Source: a bacterium (GTDB taxonomy: Bacteria > Electryoneota > RPQS01). From it: a stretch of DNA of 64,000 bases. The notes beneath the pieces are model-generated. The model ran no database searches, was not told the DNA's origin, and was given only the letters and a program-made list of their open reading frames with translations. Shown in pieces: positions 38,431-49,100 of this stretch. Each line of letters begins with the position of its first letter. Position 1 is the first letter of the stretch. The stretch covers positions 62,001-126,000 of the forward strand of contig JADJCU010000005.1 of NCBI GenBank assembly GCA_016703065.1, read 5' to 3'. The position numbers and the translations under genes were made by a program.

Positions 38431-40000
38431 ATGCCCGATATCATCAAGAAAATTCTCTGGGCCGACGACGAGATTGATCTGCTCGAAGCGCACGTGTTGT
38501 TTCTGGGATCGCACGGCTATCAGGTGACACCAGTAACCAACGGCGATGACGCGCTTTCGAAAGTGGACAGCGAGACGTTCGACTGCGTGCTACTTGACGA
38601 GCACATGCCGGGTCCTCGACGGACTGGAGACCGCCGACCGCATCAAGACCAAGCGGCCCGACCTGCCGGTGATCATGATCACGAAGTCGGAAGAAGAGAC
38701 GCTGATGGACGACGCGCTGGGTGCGAAGATCTCGGACTATCTGACCAAGCCCGTGAACCCGACGCAGATACTCGTCGCGCTGAAGAAAGTGATTGACAAG
38801 TCGGCCATCGAGCAGCGCATCGCGACGCGGGACTATCTGGTCGAGTTCCGCGAGATTACGATGAAGCTGAACGAGAATCCCGGCTGGCGCGAATGGGCCG
38901 ATATTCATGCGCGGCTCTCGTGGTGGGACATCGAGCTCGACAGCTTGCCCGACGGCGGACTAAAGCAGTCGCTCGAAGGCCAGCGCACTGAATGCAACGT
39001 CGAGTTCGGCAAGTTCATCGAAAAGAACTATGAAGACTGGCTGTGGAGGCAGAAGGAGCGTCCGCCGCTCTCGGTCGATGTGGTCGAGAGGTTCGTCGCG
39101 CCGCGCTTGAAAGCGGGCGAAAAGGTGCTCTATCTGGTCATGGACTGCATGCGCTACGATCAGTGGATGGCCATTGAGCCGCTGCTCTACGACAGCGTCC
39201 GCATCACGCGCGACTTCCACTACTCGATCCTGCCCACTGCGACACCTTACAGCCGCAACGCGCTGTTCTCCGGGCTGTTCCCGTCGGAAATCGAGAAGGA
39301 GATTCCGGGGCTCTGGCAATCGGCAGACGAAGACGAAGGCAGCTCAAACCGCTTCGAACGTCAGTTGCTCGACCTGCAATTGGCGCGCTTGGGCATCACC
39401 GTTGAACCCGAGCCGCGTTACGCAAAAATCCTGGATCCCGAGGAGGCAGCGAGCACCGCGAAGAAGGTCTCGCAGTTCTTCGACCGCAAGCTGGTTTCGA
39501 TGGTCTTCAACTTCGTCGACATGCTCGGACATGGCCGCAGTCATTCAGACATTCTGCGCGAAATGCTGCCGCACGAAGCGGGCTACCGCTCAGTGATTAA
39601 GGCGTGGTTCGAACACTCGAGCCTGCGGCAGATATTGCAGTCGTTCGCCAAGCAGGGCTGGACCGTGATCGTCACGAGTGACCACGGCTCGATTCGCGGC
39701 CAGAAAGGCGCAAAGGTGGTCTCCGACCGCGAAGCCTCATCGTCGCTGCGCTACAAGTACGGACGAAACCTGCGCGTAGATAAGCGGCAGGCCATCGTCG
39801 TGCCACAGCCCGAGAACTTCAAGCTGCCTAAACGCGGCATGAACACCGGTTACATCGTGGCGAAGGAGAACTACTACTTCGTCTATCCAACCAACTACAA
39901 CAAATACCTCTCGCTCTACAAAGACAGCTTTCAACACGGCGGAGTCTCGCTTGAAGAGATGATCCTGCCGGTTGCAGTCCTCGAAGGCAAGGGAAACTAA
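38431..40000 (+). CDS. porX: PorX-type response regulator with PglZ domain, split by a frameshift
   Basis: The first frame gives the receiver start (KKILWADDEIDLLEAHVLFL, phosphoacceptor in CVLLDEHMPG). An extra C near 38613 breaks it; the next frame continues LDGLETADRIKTKRPDLPVI then MITKSEEET and YLTKPV. After a helical linker comes an alkaline-phosphatase-superfamily PglZ domain: VLYLVMDCMRYDQWMAIEPL, TPYSRNALFSGLFPSEIEKE, FVDMLGHGRSHSDI and VTSDHGSIRGQKG. This is the architecture of PorX, the regulator that controls T9SS genes and assembly in Bacteroidetes. Total about 523 residues. Its T9SS role is supported by the cargo and PorU/PorV genes in the window. Confidence 0.88.
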
Positions 40001-40015
40001 CACCCGACTCGCCAC

Positions 40016-41185
40016 TTGCTGATATTCCTCACCGTTGTCCTGACCATTGTCGGGCTGCTGCACTGGTTCCTCTATGCGCGGCTTGTCTCCGCCTTAGAAA
40101 TCACATCTTCCACTGTCTTATGGCCGCTCAGGATTCTGGCGGCGTTTCTTGCTCTCTCCTATATCATCAGCCGGATTCTCGAACAGCGCTTCCCGGGGAT
40201 GCTTGCACATGCCATGGACTGGATCGGATCTATCTGGATTGGCATGATGTGGCAGTTCCTGTGGATTACGTTCCTGTTCTTTCTGGTCAAAGTCGTCTTA
40301 GTCATCTCCGGTCAGTGGGGGAACTTCACGCTCGAGACGCACGAAGCCCTGGGCCGCTACAGCTTCATCGCGGTTACGGCGCTGGTGGTGCTGATTACGG
40401 GTTACGGTGTGTTTAAGGCGACCGGTGCGGCACGATTGGTGGAAGTCGATGTTCCGGTAAAGAACTACCGACCGGAGTGGCACGACTTTTCGATTGCGAT
40501 GATCGCCGACTTTCACGCCAGCAACACGAACGGCGCAGAACGGATCGGACGCTGGTGTGAACAGATTAGCGGCCTGAAGCCGTCGGTAATTCTCGCGCCA
40601 GGAGACATTATCGACACTCCGGCAACACAGATTCGCAGCGTGGCCGACGGATTTCGCAAACTATCCGCGCCGTACGGCGTATATGCAACGACGGGCAATC
40701 ACGAGTATTACGTGGGGATGCCCGGCGCAGTGGAGTTGATGCAGCGCGGCGGATTTCAGGTATTGATGAATGTGCATGTCGCACTGCCGAACGGAATCTC
40801 AATTGCCGGAATGGAGGACCGCACAGCGCGATCAATGGGCAGACCGCTGCCCGCGTTCGAGCAGTTGCTCCCTGATGATACGTCGGACGCGCAGATTCTA
40901 TTGATGCATACTCCTGCAACCGGCGATGTGCAAAAGGCCACGGCGGCAGGATTTGACCTGGTCGTGAGCGGGCACACTCACGGCGGGCAGATGTTCCCGT
41001 TCACGGTGTTCACCAAGATGGCGTTTCCGTATCATCATGGACTGTATAAGGTGGGCAGTGGTTATCAGTTGACGACGTGCGGCATTGGGTATTGGGGGCC
41101 GCCAATGCGAATCGGCAAACCGCCGGAGATCATGCTTATCCGGTTCGTGCCAGACTCCGAACCTGCTCGCTGTGAATGGAAATGA
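40016..41185 (+). CDS. Membrane-anchored metallophosphoesterase (YkuE/YaeI-like)
   Basis: 389 residues from a TTG start 15 nt after porX. Four or five N-terminal membrane helices are followed by a calcineurin-like phosphoesterase: IAMIADFHASNTNG (one ligand block), APGDIIDTP, TTGNHEYYVG, ILLMHTP and VVSGHTHGGQMFPF. Similar enzymes in other bacteria hydrolyse UDP-diacylglucosamine or phospholipids; substrate here unknown. Confidence 0.85.
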   Translation: MLIFLTVVLTIVGLLHWFLYARLVSALEITSSTVLWPLRILAAFLALSYIISRILEQRFPGMLAHAMDWIGSIWIGMMWQFLWITFLFFLVKVVLVISGQWGNFTLETHEALGRYSFIAVTALVVLITGYGVFKATGAARLVEVDVPVKNYRPEWHDFSIAMIADFHASNTNGAERIGRWCEQISGLKPSVILAPGDIIDTPATQIRSVADGFRKLSAPYGVYATTGNHEYYVGMPGAVELMQRGGFQVLMNVHVALPNGISIAGMEDRTARSMGRPLPAFEQLLPDDTSDAQILLMHTPATGDVQKATAAGFDLVVSGHTHGGQMFPFTVFTKMAFPYHHGLYKVGSGYQLTTCGIGYWGPPMRIGKPPEIMLIRFVPDSEPARCEWK

Positions 41186-41187
41186 CG

Positions 41188-41221
41188 AAAAAGCCCGACT
41201 CGAATGAGCCGGGCTTTTGTT
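41188..41221. terminator. Bidirectional terminator
   Basis: A5-GCCCGACTCG / GAGCCGGGC-T4 hairpin between the convergent phosphoesterase and subtilase-like genes. Confidence 0.8.
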
Positions 41222-41239
41222 AATAGGAGAAGCGCGACG

Positions 41240-43660
41240 CTACTTCACAGCAGTCACCTGAAAGTAGAAGCGCTCATACGGAATCTGATCAAACGGAACA
41301 AAGAGGAACGTGTCAGGGAGTGAAACGAAGAAGTTCTCAGGCGCAAACACATGCCCCTGCTCACCCGCCATGTAGACCTTGTATCCTGACGCGCCTTCTG
41401 ACTGACTCCATGTCAGTTGAATTCCCGTCTCCGAAGGTGTCAGAGCGAGGTTCTTGGGTGGCTCAGGTGCATCGGGACGCCCTTCAACGAAGATATCGTC
41501 GATTGCCGCTTCGACAAGTGACGGAGGGGCGTTGTCCTCGGCAACGAATTGCACGATCATGAGCGCTGTGGGCTTCACGAAATCCTCGAGCTCAAACTGG
41601 ACGTCTTGCCACCCGTCCGTGCTGACGGAGGTCTGAATGAGATTAGTCCACGACTCGCCCGCATCATTGGAAACCTGAACGCGAAAAAAATCACCGCCCT
41701 TTTGCGGTCCGCGATCATTGGAGTAGGCATACTTGAACCGCAGCTTCGGCTCCGCGAGATTGTCAAGTCGAAACATCGGTGATCTCAACGTAGTCCTACC
41801 GCCGTCTACATCGTGTGATGCCGCAGGTTCCGCAGGATCCGCGCCACTGCCCGTAACGAAGCAGAAACTTCCGTAGGCGGTTCCATCATCGGAGACTTGG
41901 ACCGGTGCGCCATTCTCCACTGAGCCGATCGGAATCGCGCGTGTCCAAACACCGGAGGTCGCGTTGTCGCCGGCCACTCCAAAGATGAACCCGCGATCGA
42001 CTTCCGCATCGTCGGCCAGGCCGCGTTCAAGATCGACGACGAATGATCGATCTTTGCGCTGCTCGACGAATACAGAGTCCGGCGCGGCGAAGTCCTTATA
42101 GCCAAAGCGCGCCACGTATAGCGCGAACTTCTGCTCAGCGGGGACTTGCCCGAAGCGAAACTTCCCTTCGGCGTTGCTCACCGCTGAATAGCTACCGGAG
42201 TTTGACACAAGGAAAGCGCGGGCCCCCGAGACGTAATCACCACCATAGCGTACAACACCGGAAATGGAGCCGGTCTTGCTTGACGATTGCGCAAGTCTGA
42301 CAGCGGCGTCGATATCGAGAACTCCATATCCGAATTCGTTGTCTTCACCGGTCGCACCGAGATCGCGTGCAGCCAATTGCAGCGCGACCTTGGCCGCCAA
42401 TGGCGAGAGTTCAGGATTTACTTGACGCATGAGCGCACACGCTCCTGCGACATATCCTGCGGCGCAGAGGGAACCGGTCACCTTCACCACGCCGTTACGC
42501 CCCGCGCTGCGCACGTCGGCGCTTGGCGCAGAGAGTTCGGGCTTAATTGTCTTGCGATCACAAGGGGAAGGGCCGCGGCTGCTGCGCGGTTCAAGCACAA
42601 GTGTGCCCGCGTAGTCTTGCAGCGATCCTACCGAAAAAAAGGTGAGTGATTCACTCGCCCGTGCGGCAGGCAGCCGAATTGAGCCACGTCCTTCGCCGCC
42701 GTGGTCACCCGCTGCCCAAATGAGAATCGAGCCGAGTTGCTCGACATTGGCAAACGCGGTCCACGCAGCTTGCGGCAATACACAACGGCACGAGTCTCCG
42801 ATCTCCCACGCCTGCAAAATCACCGCCGGCGCATCGGCGAAGCTCGAGCTGTGCACCAGTTGCAATCGTTCAATGACATGGGAGACGCGCGGATTGCCTG
42901 AACACACCAACGACATCAGGCGCCACTTTGCTTGCGGCGCCACACCGACCGTATCACCCTTTTCGCTATCCACTCCCACGGCACAGCCCATCATCACGGC
43001 GCTGGCATCACTGCAGAAGACCGACACAAGCAGCGCTTCCGGCCCGGCAGCACGATCACTTGCCAGTAGCGCGGATGAGTTAAGCGGCGTACCGAGTACC
43101 GCGACCGTCACACCTGCTCCCAGCACATTCTCCGCCCATGCGTCCGGCGCTCGCATCGTCTTCAGCGCAGATTCAGTAGTGAGCATTTGCCCTTGCGCAG
43201 GGGCGATTGCTGCGGGTTCGAGCAAGCGCACCGCTTCATCGAGCCCAACTTCCTGCACGGACTCGAAATTCGCGATCAACTCCGCGCCGGCGCGCGTTAC
43301 GTTTGCCGCGAGCATATTGGCAAGCCACAGCGCCTTGACATCAGAAACCATGCCGTTGCGTTCCAGGATGGAAAGCGAAGCACGCACGGCCTCAAAACCG
43401 GATGATGATGCCGCTTGGAGCGAGTCGCGCAATACGGCGTGTCGCTCGGCCAGTGGCACATCAAACGCGCGAAAACGACGTTCCTGCAAGTTCTCCAGAT
43501 CAGCCTGATTGGCCAAGGAAATCAAGACAGGCAGTTTGTCCTGTTCTCCGACCTTTGAGAACTCCCCGGACAAGCCGGCCGAGATCGTGCCTCCACTTGC
43601 GGAAACGGTCCAGAAGCAAATTGCCAACAGGAGGAAACGTGAAAGGGTATGCAAACTCAT
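41240..43660 (-). CDS. Secreted subtilase-fold protein lacking catalytic residues (pseudo-peptidase)
   Basis: 806 residues with a signal peptide. Residues 30-150 resemble an I9-type propeptide. Residues about 160-460 keep the S8 scaffold: VTVAVLGTPL where VxxID(T/S)G is expected (Asp replaced by Gly190), no HGTH block near GDTVGVAPQAKW, WAAGDHGGEG with Asp instead of the oxyanion Asn, SSRGPSPCDRKTIKPELSAP intact, and GSLCAAGYVAGACALM with Leu398 in place of the nucleophile Ser. A carboxypeptidase-regulatory-like domain (GSISGVVRYGGDYVSGARAF), a jelly-roll-like region and an FN3 domain follow; no (Y/F)PNPF sorting signal. Probably a binding or structural protein. Confidence 0.75.
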   Translation of the reverse strand: MSLHTLSRFLLLAICFWTVSASGGTISAGLSGEFSKVGEQDKLPVLISLANQADLENLQERRFRAFDVPLAERHAVLRDSLQAASSSGFEAVRASLSILERNGMVSDVKALWLANMLAANVTRAGAELIANFESVQEVGLDEAVRLLEPAAIAPAQGQMLTTESALKTMRAPDAWAENVLGAGVTVAVLGTPLNSSALLASDRAAGPEALLVSVFCSDASAVMMGCAVGVDSEKGDTVGVAPQAKWRLMSLVCSGNPRVSHVIERLQLVHSSSFADAPAVILQAWEIGDSCRCVLPQAAWTAFANVEQLGSILIWAAGDHGGEGRGSIRLPAARASESLTFFSVGSLQDYAGTLVLEPRSSRGPSPCDRKTIKPELSAPSADVRSAGRNGVVKVTGSLCAAGYVAGACALMRQVNPELSPLAAKVALQLAARDLGATGEDNEFGYGVLDIDAAVRLAQSSSKTGSISGVVRYGGDYVSGARAFLVSNSGSYSAVSNAEGKFRFGQVPAEQKFALYVARFGYKDFAAPDSVFVEQRKDRSFVVDLERGLADDAEVDRGFIFGVAGDNATSGVWTRAIPIGSVENGAPVQVSDDGTAYGSFCFVTGSGADPAEPAASHDVDGGRTTLRSPMFRLDNLAEPKLRFKYAYSNDRGPQKGGDFFRVQVSNDAGESWTNLIQTSVSTDGWQDVQFELEDFVKPTALMIVQFVAEDNAPPSLVEAAIDDIFVEGRPDAPEPPKNLALTPSETGIQLTWSQSEGASGYKVYMAGEQGHVFAPENFFVSLPDTFLFVPFDQIPYERFYFQVTAVK

Positions 43661-43712
43661 ATCTTAAGGGTCTGAAGTGAAACGTCGTGGGGGCGGACTA
43701 ACTGGAGAATAT

Positions 43713-43745
43713 ACAAAAACCTGCGGCGTATCGCAACCGCAGGTT
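43713..43745 (-). terminator. Terminator of the kinase operon
   Basis: Stem AACCTGCGG/CCGCAGGTT followed on the minus strand by TTTTTG, just after the histidine kinase stop. Confidence 0.7.
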
Positions 43746-43773
43746 CGCAATCTCTTTACAACCTGTCAATCGC

Positions 43774-45474
43774 TTAGTGCTTACTCATCGATTCCTGATG
43801 CACCGGGAATGCGAGACGGACTGTAGTTCCGCTGCCAACCACGGACTCGAGGGTCAACGCGGCTCCGTGGACATCGGCTATGTTTCGAATAATGCTCATT
43901 CCGAGTCCGGTACCCCGGTCGCCCTTGGTCGAAAAGTACGGCTCGAATACGGAGTCGAGCTGATCTGCCGGAATCCCGACGCCTGTATCGGACACACTCA
44001 ATTCTATTCTGTCGCCTTCTCCGTGTGCGGAGAGGGTCAGTGAACCGTGGGAAACGGACTCCATGGCATGCACCGAGTTGATGATCATGTTGATCAGAGC
44101 TGACTCGAGACCATGCGGATCACCGAAGATACGCAGGCCCTCATCAAGGTCAAGGACAAGTGAGAAGCGACTACTCGCATCGCCGCGTTTGTAGCCGCGC
44201 AGAGTGCCGGTCGTAGTTTCGAGCATTTCGACCACACTGGTCACGAGCTGCTTAACATCCAGCACGCGAAAGTCCGGCTCCGAGGGTTTAGTGAGGTGGC
44301 GCAAGTTCTTGGCTATTTTCTCGATTCGCTCAGTGAGAGACGAGATGGTTGTCAAATCGCGTTGAATCGGCTCGGTCAGTGAAACGCCTTCTCGCTCAAG
44401 GCGCATTGCCAGCAATTCCACACGGCCCTTCACGGGTTGCAGGCTGTTATTGATTTCGTGAGCGATACCTCCGGCGAGCTGGTTCACCGTCGATCGCTTT
44501 TCGGATTCGACAAGCTGATGTTCGAGCTTCTTCTGCGTCGTGATATCTTCGATAATCAGACCGGCGCGCTCGCGGCCGTCATGAGTGCGGGTTAGTTTGA
44601 AGAACGAGTACGCAACCGAGCGGTTGTCGAGCTGCATCGTTTGGCGAGAGGTTTCACCGGAGGTGCGGAATTGGTCGTGTGCCTTTCGCAGACGGTTCAG
44701 CGCGATGGGGTCGCATCCAGCAGAGTCCAACGGCGATCCGATACGGAGTCCCGCACCGAGAAGAGCAACAGCTTGCGGGTTTGCGAAATCGACGTTGCCC
44801 TCGCGGTCGAGAATGGCCACACCGTGCGGCTGGCTGTGCAGAATGGAAGACAAGTACTCTTGGAGTTCCTTGTAGCGGACTTTGGCTTCTTTTTCAGCTT
44901 CGTAGAGCCGCGCATTTTCGAGCGCAACCGCAGCGAGGTGCACAAACGTCTCAAACAAGACAAGGCTGGTTTGGTCGAACACACCGGCAAGTTTAGTCGT
45001 GTCGACATATGCGACCCCAAGCAGCTTTCCTTTTGAGATGAGCGGTGCGCCCATCAATGACCGTACTTGCATTTTCGCGATCGACTGTTGCCTGACCAGA
45101 TCCGAGGCACCAATGACGTCATTGATGAGGATCGGCTGTCTGCCTTCGAGAACGCGGCGAATAATGGTCTGTGACGCGGCCGATTCGGCATCGGCAATAT
45201 CAGTGTCCATATTGCGCGCGACGGTGAAGCGCCATTCGCCATTGGATTCTACCAGCACAAGAAAACCGCGCTCAGCCCCTGTGAGTTCAATTGCGGCGCT
45301 CATGGCCCGATCAAGAATAGTCTCAGGCGTCATGTCGCGGTTCAGGTCTTCGATCAGCTCCGCGAGTTTTGACAACCCCGAAGCGACGCCGCCGCTCAGG
45401 TCAAACTCTGCGCCGCCTGACGAGTGATTCGTCGGCGCCAGATCATCCAGATCATCGAAAAACTCGAGTGCCAT
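43774..45474 (-). CDS. GAF-PAS sensor histidine kinase
   Basis: 566 residues, cytoplasmic. A GAF domain (DRAMSAAIELTGAERGFLVL ... LMGAPLISKGKLLGVAYVD), a coiled-coil, then PAS (LHSQPHGVAILDREGNVDFA) and the kinase core: H-box AGGIAHEINNSLQPVKGRVE, N-box MIINSVHAM, G1 SDTGVGIP, F FEPYFSTK, G2 RGTGLGMSI. Starts 2 nt after the Ser/Thr kinase gene, so both probably respond to one signal. No cognate regulator adjacent. Confidence 0.9.
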   Translation of the reverse strand: MALEFFDDLDDLAPTNHSSGGAEFDLSGGVASGLSKLAELIEDLNRDMTPETILDRAMSAAIELTGAERGFLVLVESNGEWRFTVARNMDTDIADAESAASQTIIRRVLEGRQPILINDVIGASDLVRQQSIAKMQVRSLMGAPLISKGKLLGVAYVDTTKLAGVFDQTSLVLFETFVHLAAVALENARLYEAEKEAKVRYKELQEYLSSILHSQPHGVAILDREGNVDFANPQAVALLGAGLRIGSPLDSAGCDPIALNRLRKAHDQFRTSGETSRQTMQLDNRSVAYSFFKLTRTHDGRERAGLIIEDITTQKKLEHQLVESEKRSTVNQLAGGIAHEINNSLQPVKGRVELLAMRLEREGVSLTEPIQRDLTTISSLTERIEKIAKNLRHLTKPSEPDFRVLDVKQLVTSVVEMLETTTGTLRGYKRGDASSRFSLVLDLDEGLRIFGDPHGLESALINMIINSVHAMESVSHGSLTLSAHGEGDRIELSVSDTGVGIPADQLDSVFEPYFSTKGDRGTGLGMSIIRNIADVHGAALTLESVVGSGTTVRLAFPVHQESMSKH

Positions 45475-45476
45475 GC

Positions 45477-48400
45477 TTACCTCGAAGATTGCAATACGTT
45501 GCGAAGCTCAACCGCTTCGTTCTTGAAGCGAACAACTTGAGGTGCTTTCAGAAAGACGTCCTGCCGCATCTCTGGCAGTCGGGAAGCTATTGCTTTCAGT
45601 ATCGCGACGCCGCGGCCAAACTCTTCAAGGGCGCGTTTAGGCTGACCGGTTGCGGCGAGTTGCCGGGCGGTCGCCCAATGGAAGCGCCACGCGAGTTCGG
45701 GGTAGACTGCAAGTTTACGTAGGGCGACCTGCCATTCCTTTGCCTCGAGCTGCTCGTTGGCGTATAGAACGCTGGTCAGTTGCGTGCGCGCGGCAGTGTA
45801 CGGATCCCACTTGGTGTCGGCCACTTTGCGAGCGGCTTCGAGAGCTTTAGGGATTTCATCATTAAGCCCACTCTCAGCGACGACCTGGCAGCGCGTTAGA
45901 TACAAGTGGAGCAGCGCCAGCGGATCGGCTTCGTCAGAGAGAAGTTCATGCGCCCGATCTGTCGCGGCGAGCGCTCTGTCGTGTTCACCGCGCCGCGAAT
46001 AGAGTCCTGCGAGTCCTTCCCACGCCTGACCTTCGCCTTTTCGCGTTCCAACTGCCTGCGCAAGGCTCTGCGCCGCGCTCAACGTTTGCTCCGCCTCTTC
46101 AAGCGATTCGAGCGATGTAAGCAGCTTGCCCAAGTAGATCATCGGTTCGAGCTGCGACTCCTGGTCGCCGAATGACGAAGCGAGTTTAACCGCCTCGCTG
46201 AGATATGCCATCGCGCGGGTGTAATCGGCGCGATGATAGGCGAGTTCTCCGAGGTTGCTCAGGATTTCCGTCTCCTCGCGCGGACTCTCCATTCTTCGAA
46301 ACAGCGCAAGGGACTTCAGGTAGTAGTCTTCAGCTTCGCGCAGCGCGCCGGTTTCAAGCGCGTCGATACCGAGGTTATTGTAGATTCCAGCGAGGCGATG
46401 AATGTCGTCGATTTCTTTGGAGATATCCGCGCAGCGCTGCCAGAGTGTTCGCGCTCGTAAACGATCTCCGGCCTGTGCGGCGAGCACGCCGAGATTGTTG
46501 TACATGTTTGCAAAACCTTTGCGGTCTCCGATTGCTTCAAAGACTTCAAGGCAGCGCTGCCAATATGTTCTGGCAACATCGGTGTCGCCGCGATAGTAGG
46601 CCAGTGTCGCGACGGTATTGAGCAGCAGGGCAAACCCCGCGTCATTGGAGTGCGGCGGGATTCTCACCAACCCTTCTTCGGCATATTGCCGTGCGCGGTC
46701 TCCGTCACCGCGTTTGAAGGCGAGCCACGCGAGTGTGCCGTAGATCGAGCCAGCGGCCTCATACTCGGTCTGCTCTAACAACGGATAGCAGCGATTGAGT
46801 ATCTCTTCGGCTTCGGCGGAATGACCGAGCTTCTCGCGAAGCGCCGCGTAGCGAGCAAGGTAAACCAAGTTCTCCGGCGTGGCCGGCACCTGTCCCGAGT
46901 CAACGACTTCACTTAGGTATTTCGCTGCTTCCGCATTGTTGCCCTCGACGTACTCAAGGCGCGAGAATCCGACAACGATGGCCGTTCGATGGGATTCGGG
47001 CGCAAGCGTCAGGCTTTCTTCGAGCAGTTTTCGTGTCCAAGCAACACGGCCATTTTGAAGCGCGCGTTCGATGATTTGATCGGCTTCCTTTGGCGAAATG
47101 TTGTAGGCACCCGAGAGGAAGTCGTGATACAGGAGTTCGTCGGCAAGCAAGTCCGGTTCGGCGTCGTCGGCTTTGGACCAGAGTCGATAGAGCGCGGCGT
47201 GGATGCTGCGGCGTTCTTCATCGTTCATTTGTGCGACGAGCACCGTGTTGACGCATTCGCGGGAGATTTCAATCGCGCCGCCCACTTCCGCAATCCATCC
47301 GGCAGCGATCACGCTCTCGACCAACGCGCTTGGCGTATCACAAGCGTTTGGTCCGACGATTTGGTGCGCAACGGAGATTGGCAGCGGAGTCGGTGAACAG
47401 GCCAGACAGTTTAACACGGCTTGCGCGTAATCGGAGAAGCTCTGCATCTGCTCACGGATCACTTCTTCGACGTGGCGATGCACCGTGATGTTCCAGCGCC
47501 CCGGCATGAGCTCCCAGCCGAACAGACCGATGCGAAGTTGGTCTGCATGAACGAGTTTTTCGAGCGCCGCTTCGAGCGCCGATGGATAGCCAAGCGATTG
47601 CCCAAGCAATTTTAGCGCGAAGTCACGCGGAAAGCTGTTGTCCGGGAACGTCGCCGAAATGAAGTCGTTGATTCCTTCCTCATCCAGCTGCGCGAGGTTC
47701 AAGAGCTTCCAGTCGCTCAGATACTTGGGCAATCCGTCCGCGAAGTGCCCCGCGATCACCCACCAACATTTCTGTGCTTCAGGCGCTGCCAGATACTCAG
47801 CAAGGGCGGTGGCAGGAATCAGGCTGGCGTCCGGAATGAGAATGACATCAGGGAAGTTCGACTTAGGCGGCAGTTCGCGGACGTGCGTGACAAGTCGCGC
47901 TTTGAGTCCGGCGAGCGTCAGCTCAATGCAAAACTCCTTGAGCATTCTTGTTCGGCCCAGCCCGGCGCGCGCTTCGATAACGATGTTTCCCGGATGTTGA
48001 CCGGTCTTAAGTTGCTCCTTGCGCAGCGCCAGATCACTGCGCGCCTTGACATTCGTGACGGAAGCCGAGGAAGAGATATACGAGCGCCGGGTTTCAGCAG
48101 TTTCATAGTCGAAGTTGCTGCCGTCGCGCTCATTGAGCATAGCGATGGTATGACGCGCGGATTGCGGCCGGTCTTCGGGGCGGAGTTGCAGGAGTGCCGC
48201 AATTACGTCGGCAAGTCCAACGGGCAGCTCGGGCTGGAATCGCAGCGGGTGCGGCGCTTCATGTTTGCAGCGTTGCTTTGCGACAGCGATAGGATCGTCG
48301 CCTTCAAACGGCATTCGACCGACCGCGAGGCGGAACATCAAGATACCCAGCGCATAGAGGTCGGTGGCTGTGGAGGACTCTTGCGCGTTGAAGAGCTCGG

Positions 48401-48934
48401 GTGCCATGTAGTCGATGGTTCCGCTCGTTTCACTCTGCTCACCGTTCTTGGAACCCGCGAGGCCAAAGTCCACGAGCTTCAGAATCGAGAAGGCTCCCTG
48501 CGCGCCGAGCCTGCCCAGCACATTTTCAGGTTTGATGTCGCGATGGAGCAGTCCGCGCGAGTGCAAGAATGCGAGCGCGCGACAGAGGCTGACCAGCACG
48601 GTCCGCAGTTGATCAGGTGACCATGTCTTCGTCAGTTGATCAAGCGGCTTGCCGTCAATAAACTCGGTCGTGAAGTAGTAGCCGTCTTCGGGTTCGGGCA
48701 GCGTGCCGAAGTCGAACATCTCGGAATGTGCGGGTGCATCACTCCTCTGATGTTGCGGAACTCCGTGCGGAAGTTCTCGATGGCCCCCTGATCCTGAACG
48801 GAGCGCAGGGTCTTCAGCGCCATGATCTGATTACTGCGCCGCGTGTCGACAACAAGGTAAACGACACCCATTCCGCCTGACCCAATGGTCCGCAGTACTT
48901 GGTAACGGGAATCAATAAACAGTGAGTCGCGCAT
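45477..48934 (-). CDS. Ser/Thr protein kinase fused to ATPase-like and TPR regions, split by a frameshift
   Basis: Starts near ATG 48934 (MRDSLFIDSRYQVLRTIGSG). The kinase N-lobe (GSGGMGVVYLV, Lys in MALKTL) breaks near 48722 after HPHIP; one missing G restores EMFDFGTLPEPEDGYYFTTE. The C-lobe has LHRDIKPENVLG, VDFGLAG and YMAPELF. A central region resembles an AfsR/MalT-like NTPase (IVIEARAGLGRTRMLKEF; the Walker Lys is Arg). The last 500 residues are TPR repeats (YRGDTDVARTYWQRCLEVFE, NLGVLAAQAGDRLRARTLWQ). About 1,150 residues. Operonic with a GAF-PAS histidine kinase. A cytoplasmic signalling hub is inferred. Confidence 0.85.
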
Positions 48935-49030
48935 CGTCAACCGTTGAAATCGTAAACCCTGATCTTTCTTGATTTGTGTAGACTCCCGGCAACAGAACCG
49001 GCCAGAATCTACGCACATCACTTCACAAGA

Positions 49031-49057
49031 CAAAAACCCGGCCAGAAGCGGCCGGGT
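49031..49057 (-). terminator. Terminator of the HFSRY lipoprotein gene
   Basis: ACCCGGCC/GGCCGGGT stem followed by T5 on the minus strand. Confidence 0.75.
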
Positions 49058-49100
49058 CTTGTCGATTGCAAGCGAATCGCGGCACTCCGCGTTCTCGTGC

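Noticed and set aside
38431..40000. PglZ protein as part of a BREX phage-defence system
   Set aside because: It has an N-terminal receiver domain and no neighbouring BREX genes (BrxC, PglX, BrxL); T9SS components in the window favour PorX.
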